From positions 1 through 64,000 of the forward strand of contig NZ_JAPFQO010000014.1 in the NCBI RefSeq assembly GCF_026241195.1: a stretch of 64,000 bases of DNA. Reading direction: 5' to 3'. The DNA is from Pontibacter anaerobius (GTDB lineage: Bacteria > Bacteroidota > Bacteroidia > Cytophagales > Hymenobacteraceae). Position numbers and translations under genes: made by a program. Positions 33,419-43,272 of the stretch are shown here, in pieces; within the stretch, counting starts at the first letter, position 1; each line of letters begins with the position of its first letter. The notes under the pieces were generated by a model. It was not told the DNA's origin and did no database searches. It saw nothing but the letters and a program-made list of their open reading frames with translations.

Positions 33419-35134
33419 ATGAGATACAAAGAGTTATTCAGGCAACTTAACCGGGCAACAGCCACGGCAGCCTGTGCGCTGCTCCTGGGCGCTTGCGCCG
33501 GAACCACACCCACTACCCCAGCGGCATCCAAAGTAAAGGAGGCAAAGCAAGAGGCATTCAGCCCAATTTTGCAGCGCCCAAAACTGGTGGTAGGAATTGT
33601 GGTAGACCAGATGCGCTATGACTACTTGTATCGCTACTGGAGCAAGTATGGCAACGATGGCTTTAAGAAAGTGCTGTCAGAAGGCTTTAACTTCAAGAAC
33701 ACGCAGTACAGCTACGTGCCTACGTATACAGGCCCTGGCCATGCATCGATTTATACAGGAAGCGTACCTTCCCTGAATGGAATAGTTGGCAACAGCTGGT
33801 ATGACCGTAAGCAGAAGGAGGTTGTGTACTGTGTGGAGGATAAATCCGTGCAGACAGTAGGCAGCAGTTCTGATGCAGGATTGATGTCGCCGGCAAACCT
33901 GAAAACAACAACTATTACAGATGAGCTCAGGCTTGCCACTAACAAACAAGCCAAGGTAGTAGGTGTGGCCCTGAAAGACAGGGGATCTATACTTCCGGCA
34001 GGCCACCTGGCAAATGGGGCCTACTGGTTTGATTCTCAGAGCGGAAACTGGATTACAAGTACTTTTTACCACCAGCAGCTGCCGCAGTGGGTGCAGGAGT
34101 TCAATAATCAGAAGTTGGCAGACAAGTACTTGAGCAAACCCTGGGAAACACTGCTTCCGATAGAAGAGTATACCGAGAGCACCGCAGACGATATGCCTTG
34201 GGAGAGAGCCTTTTCCGGTGAGCAGAGCCCGGTTTTTCCGCATAATGTGCCTGCCATTCGGGGAGAAGATTATGAGCTGATTCGCTCTGTGCCTGCGGGT
34301 AACACCATAACCAAAGATTTTGCATTGGCAGCCTTGAGGGGCGAAAGCCTGGGCAAAGACGATGTAACCGATTTTCTGACTGTAAGCTTCTCTACGCCGG
34401 ATTACGTGGGCCACTCTTTTGGCCCGAACTCTATCGAGGCCCAGGATGTGTTTCTGCGCCTGGACCAGGAGTTGGCCGAACTGATCAGTACTATTGAGCA
34501 GGAAGTAGGAAAAGGGGAGGTGCTGTTCTTCCTTACCGCGGACCATGGCGCCGCACATGTGCCTGCCTTTATGCAGGAGATGAAGGTTCCGGCCGGCTTG
34601 GGTTCATCCGGTGTGGTGCGAGACTCCGTGGATGCTTATTTAGATAAAACATATGGCAAGGCCGACTGGGTAGAGCATTACATAAATCAGCAGCTGTACT
34701 TGAACCGAGCCATCATTGATAGTAAGAAGTTAAACATAGCCGACGTGCAGCAGAGCGTGGCCAATTACGTGCTGCGCCTGGATGGCGTGATGCGCGCTGT
34801 GCCTGCCACTACGCTGCAAAGCAACAATTGGGGCACCGGCATGATGGCCCGCGTTGAGAGTGGCTATAACCCAAAGCGCTCCGGCGATGTGGTGGTGCTG
34901 CTGGAGCCGGGCTGGTTCGAGGGCTACGGAAAAGAGCCGAAGGGCACAACGCATGGCTCCTACTCAAACTACGATACCCACGTGCCGCTGCTGTGGTACG
35001 GCTGGAAGGTGCCAGCAGGAGAGAGCGCTGCCGAGGCAGAAGTATCGGATATAGCTGCTACGATTGCGGCCTGGTTATACATACAAGAGCCAAACGGAAG
35101 CGTGGGCAAACCTTTACAAGTATACATGAAATAA
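33419..35134 (+). CDS. PafA-type alkaline phosphatase, lipoprotein
   Basis: A 571-residue alkaline-phosphatase-superfamily protein of the phosphate-insensitive PafA type, which frees phosphate from monoesters in the periplasm. A lipobox at Cys26 (ALLLGAC) suggests membrane anchoring. Metal and catalytic motifs: VVDQMRYDY (first Asp), PTYTGPGHAS with nucleophile Thr near residue 104, STPDYVGHSFGP, FLTADHGAAHVP, and the C-terminal SNYDTHVPLLWYG with the last His. I start at ATG 33419; an in-frame TTG at 33404 falls at the likely transcription start and is rejected. ppa follows in the same direction, so both genes release phosphate. Confidence 0.9.
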   Translation: MRYKELFRQLNRATATAACALLLGACAGTTPTTPAASKVKEAKQEAFSPILQRPKLVVGIVVDQMRYDYLYRYWSKYGNDGFKKVLSEGFNFKNTQYSYVPTYTGPGHASIYTGSVPSLNGIVGNSWYDRKQKEVVYCVEDKSVQTVGSSSDAGLMSPANLKTTTITDELRLATNKQAKVVGVALKDRGSILPAGHLANGAYWFDSQSGNWITSTFYHQQLPQWVQEFNNQKLADKYLSKPWETLLPIEEYTESTADDMPWERAFSGEQSPVFPHNVPAIRGEDYELIRSVPAGNTITKDFALAALRGESLGKDDVTDFLTVSFSTPDYVGHSFGPNSIEAQDVFLRLDQELAELISTIEQEVGKGEVLFFLTADHGAAHVPAFMQEMKVPAGLGSSGVVRDSVDAYLDKTYGKADWVEHYINQQLYLNRAIIDSKKLNIADVQQSVANYVLRLDGVMRAVPATTLQSNNWGTGMMARVESGYNPKRSGDVVVLLEPGWFEGYGKEPKGTTHGSYSNYDTHVPLLWYGWKVPAGESAAEAEVSDIAATIAAWLYIQEPNGSVGKPLQVYMK

Positions 35135-35182
35135 ACCATAGCGCCTGAAGAAGAGCAATGATTGACGGCGCATTTTAATTTA

Positions 35183-35767
35183 ATGATGAATATGGAGAAT
35201 ACAGAGGACAAGAACAATCCATGGCATAGTGTGAGCTACGGCGACATGTCGCCGGAAGTAGTTACAGCTATCATTGAGATTCCGAAGGGATCGAAGGCAA
35301 AGTATGAGCTGGACAAAGATAGCGGCATGCTGAAGCTGGACCGAGTACTTTTCTCATCGGTGAACTACCCTGCCAACTATGGCTTTATACCACAGACTTA
35401 CTGCGACGATAAAGACCCGCTTGATATACTGGTAATCTGCTCGATCGATGTACAGCCGATGTGCCTGATCGATGCGAAGGTGATCGGTGTGATGCAGATG
35501 ATCGACAACAACGAGGAAGACGACAAAATCATCGCTGTGGCTTATAACGACATGTCGGTGCGCCACATCAATGATATTTCAGAGCTGCCGCCGCACACGC
35601 TGCTGGAGATGCGCCGCTTCTTCGAAGACTATAAGAAACTAGAGAACAAAGAGGTAATCGTGGAGCAGTTCCTGGGCCGTGAGCACGCCTACAAAATCAT
35701 CCAGGACAGCATTGAGCTTTACAATACTACTTTTGGTGAGCCCACCAGGAGAGAGCAAACGCTTTAA
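35183..35767 (+). CDS. ppa: inorganic pyrophosphatase (family I)
   Basis: A 194-residue soluble pyrophosphatase, which hydrolyses PPi to drive biosynthesis. The metal-binding core is complete: [39 protein letters not shown] (the DxxDPxD signature) and the later D-D-K-I-I-A-V. The ATG at 35183 is chosen over an upstream TTG at 35162; ATG codons at 35186 and 35192 are also possible. It lies 48 bp after the phosphatase gene. Confidence 0.97.
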   Translation: MMNMENTEDKNNPWHSVSYGDMSPEVVTAIIEIPKGSKAKYELDKDSGMLKLDRVLFSSVNYPANYGFIPQTYCDDKDPLDILVICSIDVQPMCLIDAKVIGVMQMIDNNEEDDKIIAVAYNDMSVRHINDISELPPHTLLEMRRFFEDYKKLENKEVIVEQFLGREHAYKIIQDSIELYNTTFGEPTRREQTL

Positions 35768-35786
35768 CCCTATTACTTTTCCTGTT

Positions 35787-35827
35787 AAGCCTGGCGTGGG
35801 GTACCCTGTGCCGGGCTTTTCTATTTT
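35787..35827 (+). terminator. terminator of ppa
   Basis: AAGCCTGGC...GCCGGGCTT stem with inner GGGTACCC pairing, then TTTTCTATTTTT. Confidence 0.78.
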
Positions 35828-35911
35828 TAAAGTATAAGCCTGTTACTGCTTGCTGTAGCAGCGGCGCCAGTGTTTGATTAGTGGAGGAATTGTTGCGTAC
35901 TTGCATATAAG

Positions 35912-36811
35912 ATGGAGGTAAACAAGCGGATCGGGGAAGGGAAAATGCAAGGCCAGCTGCACCAGCTGCTGGAGGGGCTGCTGTATAGCAGCGTTTTTAT
36001 ATCTTTCTGTGGCTTCGCCCTTACCGTGGAGACCTACCTGCTGGCGAGGCTGCCGGTGTCGCTGCCTATGGCGGTGTTCGTGTTTCTGGCTACCTTGTTT
36101 ACCTATAACCTCAGCAGCGTGCAAAGTATACTACGGCATCCCAGCCAACGTGTAAACAGCCAGGATCCGGTTTGGGGCCAGCGGCACAAAAAAGGGCTGG
36201 CTGTGCTGGGCGTGCTAAGTATAAGCGCGGCAGTGGTTTTATACTTCTGGTTTGATCTGCGGGTAAACCCATGGTTCCTACTGCACTTGGCGTTGATCTC
36301 GATTGGTTACACGGTGCCGGTGCTGTACAAGCGGCGGCGGGTGAAGCCCTTGCGTAGCGTGCCATTACTCAAGGTTTTTCTTATTGCCTATGTTTGGGCG
36401 GTGGTTACGGCTGTGTTGCCCTTGCTGGATGCGGGTATGGAAGTATGGCAACCAGAAACCGTGAAATTTTTCCTACGCCGCTTCTTGTTTATACTTGCCC
36501 TGGCGCTCCTGTTCGATATTCGTGACTACACTTACGACAAAGGCATGAACACGCTCACCTTCCCTGGCTGGATTGGCGTGCGTAACACGAAGCTGTTTTC
36601 GCTGGGTTTGCTGCTGCTGTACGTGTTGGTGCTGCTGAGCAGCGAGAGCGGGCTTATACTTTGGGCGCTGGTGGCCAGTGCTGTGGGCGCAGCGGTCATT
36701 GTGTGGCGGTCTGCAGTAAACCGGCCACGGGCCTATTTTGCCATACTTGCCGACGGGGCCATGCTGCTGCACGCTGGGCTAGTGTTTCTGGCTACGGCAG
36801 TGGTTGGGTAA
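35912..36811 (+). CDS. UbiA-like membrane protein lacking the first Asp motif
   Basis: A 299-residue protein with about eight membrane helices in the UbiA prenyltransferase arrangement (SVFISFCGFALTVETYLL, VFVFLATLFTYNLSSV, LLHLALISIGYTVPVLY, LLKVFLIAYVWAVVTAVLPLL and others). The second acidic loop is kept, DIRDYTYDKGMNTL, but where the first NDxxDxxxD motif should be it reads YNLSSVQSILRHPSQ. True UbiA enzymes need both Mg-pyrophosphate sites, so catalysis is doubtful or altered. The gene is dense in AAGTATA/TATACTT (seven or so). It converges on and overlaps nnrDE by 20 bp. Confidence 0.7.
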   Translation: MEVNKRIGEGKMQGQLHQLLEGLLYSSVFISFCGFALTVETYLLARLPVSLPMAVFVFLATLFTYNLSSVQSILRHPSQRVNSQDPVWGQRHKKGLAVLGVLSISAAVVLYFWFDLRVNPWFLLHLALISIGYTVPVLYKRRRVKPLRSVPLLKVFLIAYVWAVVTAVLPLLDAGMEVWQPETVKFFLRRFLFILALALLFDIRDYTYDKGMNTLTFPGWIGVRNTKLFSLGLLLLYVLVLLSSESGLILWALVASAVGAAVIVWRSAVNRPRAYFAILADGAMLLHAGLVFLATAVVG

Positions 36812-38309
36812 GATGCAGAAAAGCCCTCGGTAGGTGATCAATTACGTCTGAGGCTGTCATGGCGATATCCCCAACGGTTTGCAGTGCCAGATCTGCGGCC
36901 AGGCCATGCACAAACACACCCAGCCGGCAGGCCTCCTCTAACGTATACTTTTGCCCCACCAGCGCTGTAATGACACCCGTAAGCGCATCGCCGGTGCCGC
37001 CGGTGGCGAGCCCTGCGTTGCCGGTGGTGTTAAAGTGTACTTTGCCTTCTGGTGTACCAATGGCGGTGTGGCTGCCCTTTAAGGCAACATAGCAGCCATA
37101 CTCCTGGCAAAACTCACGCAGGTGCTGCATGCGGTCATAGTCGTTCTTTACCTTGCCCACCAGCCGCTCAAACTCCTTGGGGTGCGGCGTAAAGATGAGC
37201 TTCTTCTTAAACAGCTGCGCTTTCAGTTTCTCGCTGGCGCCAACAATATTGATGGCATCTGCATCCAGCACGATGGGGTGAGAAGTGGTGGCCAACAGTT
37301 GCCCAATAGCCGTTTTCGTGACACGCTCCGTTCCAATGCCCGGTCCAATCCCGATTACATCAAACTTATCTATCTCCAGGGGCAGCTCCGAAAGGTGCTT
37401 CCGGTTCTTGTCCGTTAGCGTCATGGCTTCGGGCACAGCGGTCTGAAGTATAGGATAGCCGGCCTGCGGCACCTGAACCGTTAAAAGGCCGATGCCGCTG
37501 CGAAGGCAGGCGCGGGCGGCCAGCACGGCGGCTCCCATTTTACCATAGCCGCCGCAGAGCAGCAACGCATGGCCATACAGCCCCTTGTGCGAGAACTTCT
37601 TGCGGGGCTTCAGAAACTGTTGCACATCCTCCTGTTTGGTGCAATAGAGGTCAGACTTTGCCTCAGCGATAAACTTCTGGCTCAGCCCGATTGGCACCAC
37701 ATGCCACTCCCCCACAAAGTTCTCGTGCTGCGGCAGCAGGAACGCAAGCTTGGGTAGCTCAAAGCTGATGGTATAGTTGGCCCGGGTAATAGCTCCTTCT
37801 TCGGGTGTCTGGCTGTCGGAGTAGAGGCCGGAGGGGATATCGATGGAGGTGATGGTGGCGCCGCTGCTGTTCAACTTCCGGATCACTTCTCCATACAAAC
37901 CGGTTACGGGACGGTTCAGGCCGGTGCCGAAGAGGGCATCTACCACACAGGCCGTATCGGTCAGTTCAGGAACGGCAGATGGCTGTTCCACGTGGATAGG
38001 CTGCAGCTCTTGCGGCAGGCGCTTCAGGTTCACATTAAAATCATCCGAAGCCTTCGAGACATCTCCTACTATGTATGGCTGCACCTTATACTTGCGCTCG
38101 TGCAGCAGCCGCGCCGCCGCCAGCCCGTCGCCACCGTTGTTGCCCGGGCCGCAGAACACATGCACTTCCTCGCTAGGCTGAAACTTATTCTCGAACCAGC
38201 CGGTAAAGGCCTTTGCAGCCCGCTCCATGAGGTCGGTGGAGGAGATGCCTTCTTCCCGGATGGTATATGCGTCGGCTTCGCGTGTTTGTGCAGCGGTGAG
38301 GATTTTCAT
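36792..38309 (-). CDS. nnr: bifunctional NAD(P)H-hydrate epimerase / dehydratase
   Basis: A 505-residue fusion that repairs hydrated NADH and NADPH. Residues ~1-215 are the YjeF N-terminal epimerase (FCGPGNNGGDGLAAARLL, VDALFGTGLNRPVTG, SIDIPSGLYSD); ~225-505 are the ribokinase-like ADP/ATP-dependent dehydratase (GHALLLCGGYGKMGAAVLAA, DVIGIGPGIGTE, FTPHPKEFERL, GNAGLATGGTGDALTGVI). The fused order equals that of E. coli YjeF/Nnr. It overlaps the convergent UbiA-like gene by 20 bp. Confidence 0.97.
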   Translation of the reverse strand: MKILTAAQTREADAYTIREEGISSTDLMERAAKAFTGWFENKFQPSEEVHVFCGPGNNGGDGLAAARLLHERKYKVQPYIVGDVSKASDDFNVNLKRLPQELQPIHVEQPSAVPELTDTACVVDALFGTGLNRPVTGLYGEVIRKLNSSGATITSIDIPSGLYSDSQTPEEGAITRANYTISFELPKLAFLLPQHENFVGEWHVVPIGLSQKFIAEAKSDLYCTKQEDVQQFLKPRKKFSHKGLYGHALLLCGGYGKMGAAVLAARACLRSGIGLLTVQVPQAGYPILQTAVPEAMTLTDKNRKHLSELPLEIDKFDVIGIGPGIGTERVTKTAIGQLLATTSHPIVLDADAINIVGASEKLKAQLFKKKLIFTPHPKEFERLVGKVKNDYDRMQHLREFCQEYGCYVALKGSHTAIGTPEGKVHFNTTGNAGLATGGTGDALTGVITALVGQKYTLEEACRLGVFVHGLAADLALQTVGDIAMTASDVIDHLPRAFLHLTQPLP

Positions 38310-38508
38310 GTGGAACAGGTGCGTTACGTTTGCCTAAATATACTGCATTGCGAAGGTTCGGTTGCAGGTATGGGAGCAGCTGGTTTTGCCGAAGCCATAC
38401 TTTGCATATCCGGGAAAGGGGCATCAGCAAAAAAAGCAGCAGCTGTGGCACAAAATGTGCAGAAATGCAGTTTATTAGCTACAGCTCAACCTAAACCTAC
38501 TTTTTAAT

Positions 38509-39396
38509 TTGAAACTAAAGAATAAACTGACAGCCTTTCTGCTGGGGCTGGTGGTGCTGGCAAACCCTGTGCTGGCGCAGACACAGCAGCAGCCGGATGC
38601 CATAACGGAGGTTACGGCGCGTCCTGCCGCAACTGACAGCCTTCTGCTTACCACACCAGACTCATTAGCGGAAGCTATTGTTTCTGCTCAGGGCGATACA
38701 GTTTACCCGGGCCAGAAGAAACCGTTTACCGAGGCGCAGCTGCGGGAGGGCGAGAACAAGCGCTACCTGAAGCGAGCCGTGCTGCCGGCCGCCGCCCTGA
38801 TCGGAATGGGCGTGTACACGATACAGGGTAATGGGTTTTTCAGCAGCCACGATGCCCGTGATGCCCGCAACAGGCATGCGCCTGATTTCAGCACAAAGGT
38901 AGACGACTACCTGTTCTTTCTGCCAGTGGCTTATTTGTATGGGTTTAACGCGTTCTCATCCCAGAACCGCCACGATATCCGCCGCCAGACGGGGCTGCTG
39001 TTAGCCTCCGGTGCGCTGACCTCGGCCATTGTGTGGCCCGCCAAAAAACTCACTGATATCGACAGGCCTAATGGCGATCCCACTGCTTTTCCCTCAGGCC
39101 ACACGGCTTACGCCTTTACCATCGCCACGCTGGTGGATAAGGAGTTCCGGCATAAGAGCCCTTGGGTAAGTGTGGGCAGTTACGCCATTGCCAGCGCCAC
39201 CGGCGTCATGCGTGTGATGAACAATGAGCACTGGATGGCGGATGTGCTGGCCGGGGCTGGCGTAGGCATCATTTCTGTGAACACCGTGTACTGGCTGCAC
39301 GATAAATTTGCGAAGGACAAAGGATTAAACACAGCTGTGGTTCCTACCGTGCTACCAAACGGAAGCCCTGGCGTAGGGCTGCATGTAACCTTTTAG
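38509..39396 (+). CDS. PAP2-family phosphatase, exported
   Basis: A 295-residue phosphatidic-acid-phosphatase-type-2 protein starting at TTG, with a signal peptide (KLTAFLLGLVVLANPVLAQ). The three catalytic motifs are present: KKLTDIDRPNGD (K-x6-RP), FPSGHTAYAF (PSGH), and RVMNNEHWMADVLAGA (R-x5-H-x3-D). Membrane segments are weak (AAALIGMGVY, VGIISVNTVYWL), so it may be periplasmic or peripherally anchored. Likely substrates are lipid phosphates such as undecaprenyl or phosphatidylglycerol phosphates; the choice is not determined. Confidence 0.88.
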   Translation: MKLKNKLTAFLLGLVVLANPVLAQTQQQPDAITEVTARPAATDSLLLTTPDSLAEAIVSAQGDTVYPGQKKPFTEAQLREGENKRYLKRAVLPAAALIGMGVYTIQGNGFFSSHDARDARNRHAPDFSTKVDDYLFFLPVAYLYGFNAFSSQNRHDIRRQTGLLLASGALTSAIVWPAKKLTDIDRPNGDPTAFPSGHTAYAFTIATLVDKEFRHKSPWVSVGSYAIASATGVMRVMNNEHWMADVLAGAGVGIISVNTVYWLHDKFAKDKGLNTAVVPTVLPNGSPGVGLHVTF

Positions 39397-39417
39397 GCCA
39401 TACCTTACGAAGAATGG

Positions 39418-39449
39418 AAGGCGCTGCAGGAGTAGCGCCTTTTCTTTTT
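39418..39449 (+). terminator. terminator of the PAP2 gene
   Basis: AAGGCGCT / AGCGCCTT stem followed by TTTTCTTTTT, 22 bp after the stop. Confidence 0.72.
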
Positions 39450-39456
39450 ATCTTTA
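39449..39456 (+). promoter_or_regulatory. possible -7 box directly before the DUF5686 gene
   Basis: TATCTTTA differs from TAnnTTTG only in the last base and ends 4 bp before the ATG at 39461; it overlaps the preceding terminator's T run. It would yield a leaderless mRNA. Confidence 0.4.
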
Positions 39457-39460
39457 CCGG

Positions 39461-41881
39461 ATGCCACACCTCCGCTACCTTATACTTTTATACTTGTGCC
39501 TGCTGTCTGGGGCTACGCTGGCGCAGTTGCGGCAGGTGCAGGGCGTGGTGCGCGATGCCGCCACAGGGGAGCGGTTGCCCTTTGTCAGCATCGTGGCCAA
39601 CGAGGGGGAGACCGGCACCACCACTAACCTGGAGGGGGAGTATCGTCTGCGCTACCACCAGCCCATCCGCAGCCTGCGCTTCAGTTATGTGGGCTATAAG
39701 CCAAGTATAATCTATCCTGATTCTGTGGAAGAAATAAACGTGCAGCTGCAGCCCACGGCGGCGCGGCTGCAGGAGGTGGTGGTGTTGGGCACTGGCGAAA
39801 ACCCGGCGCACCGCATCATACAGCTGGCTACACAAAACCGCGAGCGCCACCGCCTGCAGAACCTGCAGGGCTATACTTACCGAACCTACAACAAATTCAT
39901 ACTTACCGCCACCGATGTGGGGGCGCAGGAGCTACGCGATACCCTGCAGCTTTCCAAACGCGACTCGGCCTACCTGAAAATGCGCAAGCTGCTAGGCCAG
40001 CAGCACCTGTTTCTGCTGGAGAGTGTGACCGACTACGCCTTTCTGCAGCCGAATCTCACCAAAGAAACCATATTGGCTACACGCGTTTCGGGCCTACAGC
40101 AGCCGAGCTTTGGCGTGGTGGCCGCCGAGGCCCGCGATTTCTCGGTGTATGACGACCTGCCGGTGTTCTTCGGCAAGCGCTACCTGAGCCCCATCAGCCC
40201 GGGGAGCACCCGCAAGTATGATTTTGTGCTGCAGGAGACGGTGGTGCAGGGACAGGACAGCATTTTCATCATCTCCTTTAAACCCGGGCAGGGCAAGAAT
40301 TTTGAGGGCCTTGAGGGCCTGCTCTACATCAACAGCAGCGGCTGGGCGGTGCAGAACGTGCTGGCCGGCTCGGCAGGTGACGACGACAAGCGCAACATAC
40401 GGCTGCAGCAGCAGTACGAGCGGACAGGGCCGCAGCAGCAGTGGTTCCCGACGGAGCTGGACGTGGAGCTAAGCATCCCACAGCTCAACCTGAACGGGCA
40501 CGAGCCCTACGCGCACATGCGCACCTACATCACCAACATCAACCTGAAGCCTAACCTGCGCCGCTCCGATTTTGGCGTAGTGGCCCTGAAGCAGCAGCCC
40601 AACGCCAACCGCCAGCCCGACAGCTTTTTCCAGCCCTACCGCCCCGACTCGCTCACGCAGCTGGAGCAGCGCACCTACGAGCGCCTCGACAGCGTGGGCC
40701 GCGCCCAAAAGCTGGACCGCACCATCCGCACCCTGGAGTACCTGATGAGCAAGCAGATTCCGATTGGCCCCGTTAGCCTGGACCTGAAGCGCCTGTTCCG
40801 CGTGAGTGCTTTTGAAGGTGTGCGGCTGGGGATGGGCGCACATACGAATGACCGCTTCTCGGAGCGGTTTAAAGTGGGCGGCTACTGGGGCTATGGTTTC
40901 AAGGATGAGGAGGCCAAGTATGGTGCCGATGCCTCGGTATTACTTTACCAGCCGCTGGAGCTGCAGCTAAAGGCGGTATACTTTGAGGATGTGCTGGAAA
41001 CCGGCGGACGCAGGCAGGCTTTTGAGGAGAGCCACGGTTTGCTGGGCAGTCTGCGGCGCGCGCTGCTGACGGACATGGATTATACCACGCACCAAAGTAT
41101 AGCCTTGCAGGGCCGCGTGCTGCGCTACCTGCAGGCCAATGCCCAACTGCGGCAGGAGGAGCGGCGACCAACGCTGCTGCAGCCGGAGGGGCAGCCGCTG
41201 CCCACCTTTAACCTGGCGGAGGCGGTGCTGAGCCTGCGCTATGCCCCCGGCGAGCAATACATGCAGCAGTTCAACCGCCTGGTGCCGATGACGGATGAGG
41301 ACCGGCCGGTGCTGTGGCTGCAGTATACCCGTGGCTTGGATGGCTTTTTAGATGGCGATTACAGTTACAACAAGTATGATCTGCGGCTGAAGGCCCTGCT
41401 GCGGCACCGCACCTTCGGCGAGAGCAGCTTTATACTTGCAGGCGGATTAGTGGATGGCAACGCCCCGCTGGTGACGCGCTACAACGGCTACGGCAGCAAC
41501 AACCCCGACTATAAACTGTACACCGGCGAGGGCTTCGAGACGATGTACCCCTACGAGTTCTTCTCCGACAGGTATGCCGCTTTGTTCTTCTCCCAGAACT
41601 TTGGGAAGCGCCTGCTCAACACCCGCTTCTTCGCTCCCGACCTGGTGGCGGTCACCAACATCGGCATCGGAAGTATGGCGGAGCCGTTGCCGGAGCTGCC
41701 AGAGGTAACCTTCAGAAGTATGCGCAAAGGCTTTTTCGAGTCCGGGGTGATGCTCCATAACATCATCAGTTCCCCGTTTAGTGGGGTGGGCGTAGGTGCT
41801 TTTTACCGCTATGGCCCCTATGCCCTGGATAAAAAAGACGATAACCTGCGCATTAAGCTCACGGCCACTATACTGTTCTAA
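39461..41881 (+). CDS. DUF5686 family outer-membrane protein
   Basis: An 806-residue protein with a signal peptide (LRYLILLYLCLLSGATLA), a carboxypeptidase-like regulatory domain (~25-105, VQGVVRDAATGERLPFVSIV and FSYVGYKPS), a short TonB-box-like link (LQEVVVLGTGENPAHRII) and the DUF5686 region that ends as a beta-barrel (KDDNLRIKLTATILF). The -A-H-R-I-I-x-x-A- motif is characteristic. Members sit in the outer membrane of Bacteroidota; no substrate is known. It is not a standard TonB receptor since the plug is absent. Confidence 0.87.
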   Translation: MPHLRYLILLYLCLLSGATLAQLRQVQGVVRDAATGERLPFVSIVANEGETGTTTNLEGEYRLRYHQPIRSLRFSYVGYKPSIIYPDSVEEINVQLQPTAARLQEVVVLGTGENPAHRIIQLATQNRERHRLQNLQGYTYRTYNKFILTATDVGAQELRDTLQLSKRDSAYLKMRKLLGQQHLFLLESVTDYAFLQPNLTKETILATRVSGLQQPSFGVVAAEARDFSVYDDLPVFFGKRYLSPISPGSTRKYDFVLQETVVQGQDSIFIISFKPGQGKNFEGLEGLLYINSSGWAVQNVLAGSAGDDDKRNIRLQQQYERTGPQQQWFPTELDVELSIPQLNLNGHEPYAHMRTYITNINLKPNLRRSDFGVVALKQQPNANRQPDSFFQPYRPDSLTQLEQRTYERLDSVGRAQKLDRTIRTLEYLMSKQIPIGPVSLDLKRLFRVSAFEGVRLGMGAHTNDRFSERFKVGGYWGYGFKDEEAKYGADASVLLYQPLELQLKAVYFEDVLETGGRRQAFEESHGLLGSLRRALLTDMDYTTHQSIALQGRVLRYLQANAQLRQEERRPTLLQPEGQPLPTFNLAEAVLSLRYAPGEQYMQQFNRLVPMTDEDRPVLWLQYTRGLDGFLDGDYSYNKYDLRLKALLRHRTFGESSFILAGGLVDGNAPLVTRYNGYGSNNPDYKLYTGEGFETMYPYEFFSDRYAALFFSQNFGKRLLNTRFFAPDLVAVTNIGIGSMAEPLPELPEVTFRSMRKGFFESGVMLHNIISSPFSGVGVGAFYRYGPYALDKKDDNLRIKLTATILF

Positions 41882-42012
41882 AGTATAAAACTGGCCTTGG
41901 GGCATAGGGGGGATTGCATCACCCGGAAACATTTAACCGCAAAGGCGTTACAGTTAGTTGGCCGAAAATCGATAACTTTACAGAACCTTCTTATATTCAG
42001 TAATTCAACACC

Positions 42013-43269
42013 ATGACAGTATCTAAAATGGCGCAGAACCTGATCGGCTCCGAAATTATTCGGGTGGCCGGCGAGGTGAACGCAATGATTGCCAAGGGGG
42101 AGCCTATCTGCAACCTCACCATCGGCGACTTTAACCCAAGCATTTACCCGATTCCGGAGGAGTTGCGCAAAGGCATTACCAAAGCCTATGAGCAGGGGCA
42201 CACGAACTACCCGCCTGCCAACGGCGTGGCGGTGCTGCGCAAGGCGGTGGTGGCCTTTACCAAAGAGCGCCTTGGCCTTACTTACCCGGAGAACGATATA
42301 CTGGTGGCTGGCGGCTCTCGTCCGCTAATCTACGCCACTTACCTGGCCCTGGTAGATCCGGGCGATAAGGTAGTGTACCCCACACCATCCTGGAACAACA
42401 ACCACTACTGCCACCTTTCCGGCGCTACGCCGGTGGAGGTGAAAACGCGGCCAGAGAACAATTTTATGCCGACTGCCGAAGATGTGAAGCCACATCTGAA
42501 AGGCGCTACCATGCTGGCCCTGTGCTCTCCGCTGAACCCGACGGGCACGATGTTCTCTAAGAAAGACCTGGAAGAAATTTGCGACCTGGTGCTGGAGGAG
42601 AACCGCAGCCGCGGTGAAGGCGAAAAGCCCCTGTACGTGCTCTACGACCAGATTTACTGGATGCTGACCTTTGGCAACGCCGAGCACTATGACCCGGTGA
42701 GCCTGCGCCCCGATATGCGCGACTACACGGTATACATCGACGGCACCTCCAAGTGCTTTGCCGCCACAGGCGTGCGCGTGGGCTATGCCTTTGGCCCGAC
42801 GGTGGTGATGGATAAGATGAAATCCATACTTGGCCATGTGGGTGCCTGGGCTCCTAAGGCCGAGCAGATGGCTATGGCCGAGTTCTTGGGCCAGCCCGAG
42901 GAGGTGGACGGTTTTATGGGTGAGTTTAAGCCGAAAGTACAGGAGAGCCTGAACGTGCTGTACAACGGTTTCCAGGAGCTGAAGTCGGAGGGTTATGCCG
43001 TGGATGCCATTGAGCCGATGGGCGCGATCTACCTGTCTGCGAAGATGGACCTGGCGGGCAAAACCGCACCGGATGGCAAAGTGCTGGAGACGAGCCAGGA
43101 CATAACGTTTTACATACTACACGAGGCAAAGCTGGCCGTGGTGCCGTTCTCTGCCTTCGGCTCCGGCAAAGACCTCAACTGGTTCAGGCTGTCGGTGGGA
43201 GGTGCCTCTTTAGAGGAGATTAAGGCATCGCTGGGCAGGCTGCGCGAGGCGCTTCAGAAGCTGAAGTAA
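42013..43269 (+). CDS. PLP-dependent aminotransferase, class I/II
   Basis: A 418-residue fold-type I aminotransferase. The PLP lysine is in DGTSKCFAATGVRVGYAFGP (~residue 245); also seen are the phosphate-cup GGSRPLIYATY, LCSPLNPTGTMF (the N-P-T-G motif), VLYDQIYWML (Asp-x-x-Tyr) and FRLSVGGAS with the carboxylate-binding Arg. The family is close to aspartate/aromatic aminotransferases; the amino donor is not clear. It is a single gene, followed at once by a C-rich repeat unit. Confidence 0.88.
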   Translation: MTVSKMAQNLIGSEIIRVAGEVNAMIAKGEPICNLTIGDFNPSIYPIPEELRKGITKAYEQGHTNYPPANGVAVLRKAVVAFTKERLGLTYPENDILVAGGSRPLIYATYLALVDPGDKVVYPTPSWNNNHYCHLSGATPVEVKTRPENNFMPTAEDVKPHLKGATMLALCSPLNPTGTMFSKKDLEEICDLVLEENRSRGEGEKPLYVLYDQIYWMLTFGNAEHYDPVSLRPDMRDYTVYIDGTSKCFAATGVRVGYAFGPTVVMDKMKSILGHVGAWAPKAEQMAMAEFLGQPEEVDGFMGEFKPKVQESLNVLYNGFQELKSEGYAVDAIEPMGAIYLSAKMDLAGKTAPDGKVLETSQDITFYILHEAKLAVVPFSAFGSGKDLNWFRLSVGGASLEEIKASLGRLREALQKLK

Positions 43270-43272
43270 TAT

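Noticed and set aside
33677-34558. A 293-codon open frame antisense to the PafA-type phosphatase
   Set aside because: It has no family features, lies wholly within a well-supported gene, and reflects GC-rich codon structure; the same holds for long antisense frames at 11023-11859, 25852-26586 and 46882-47541.
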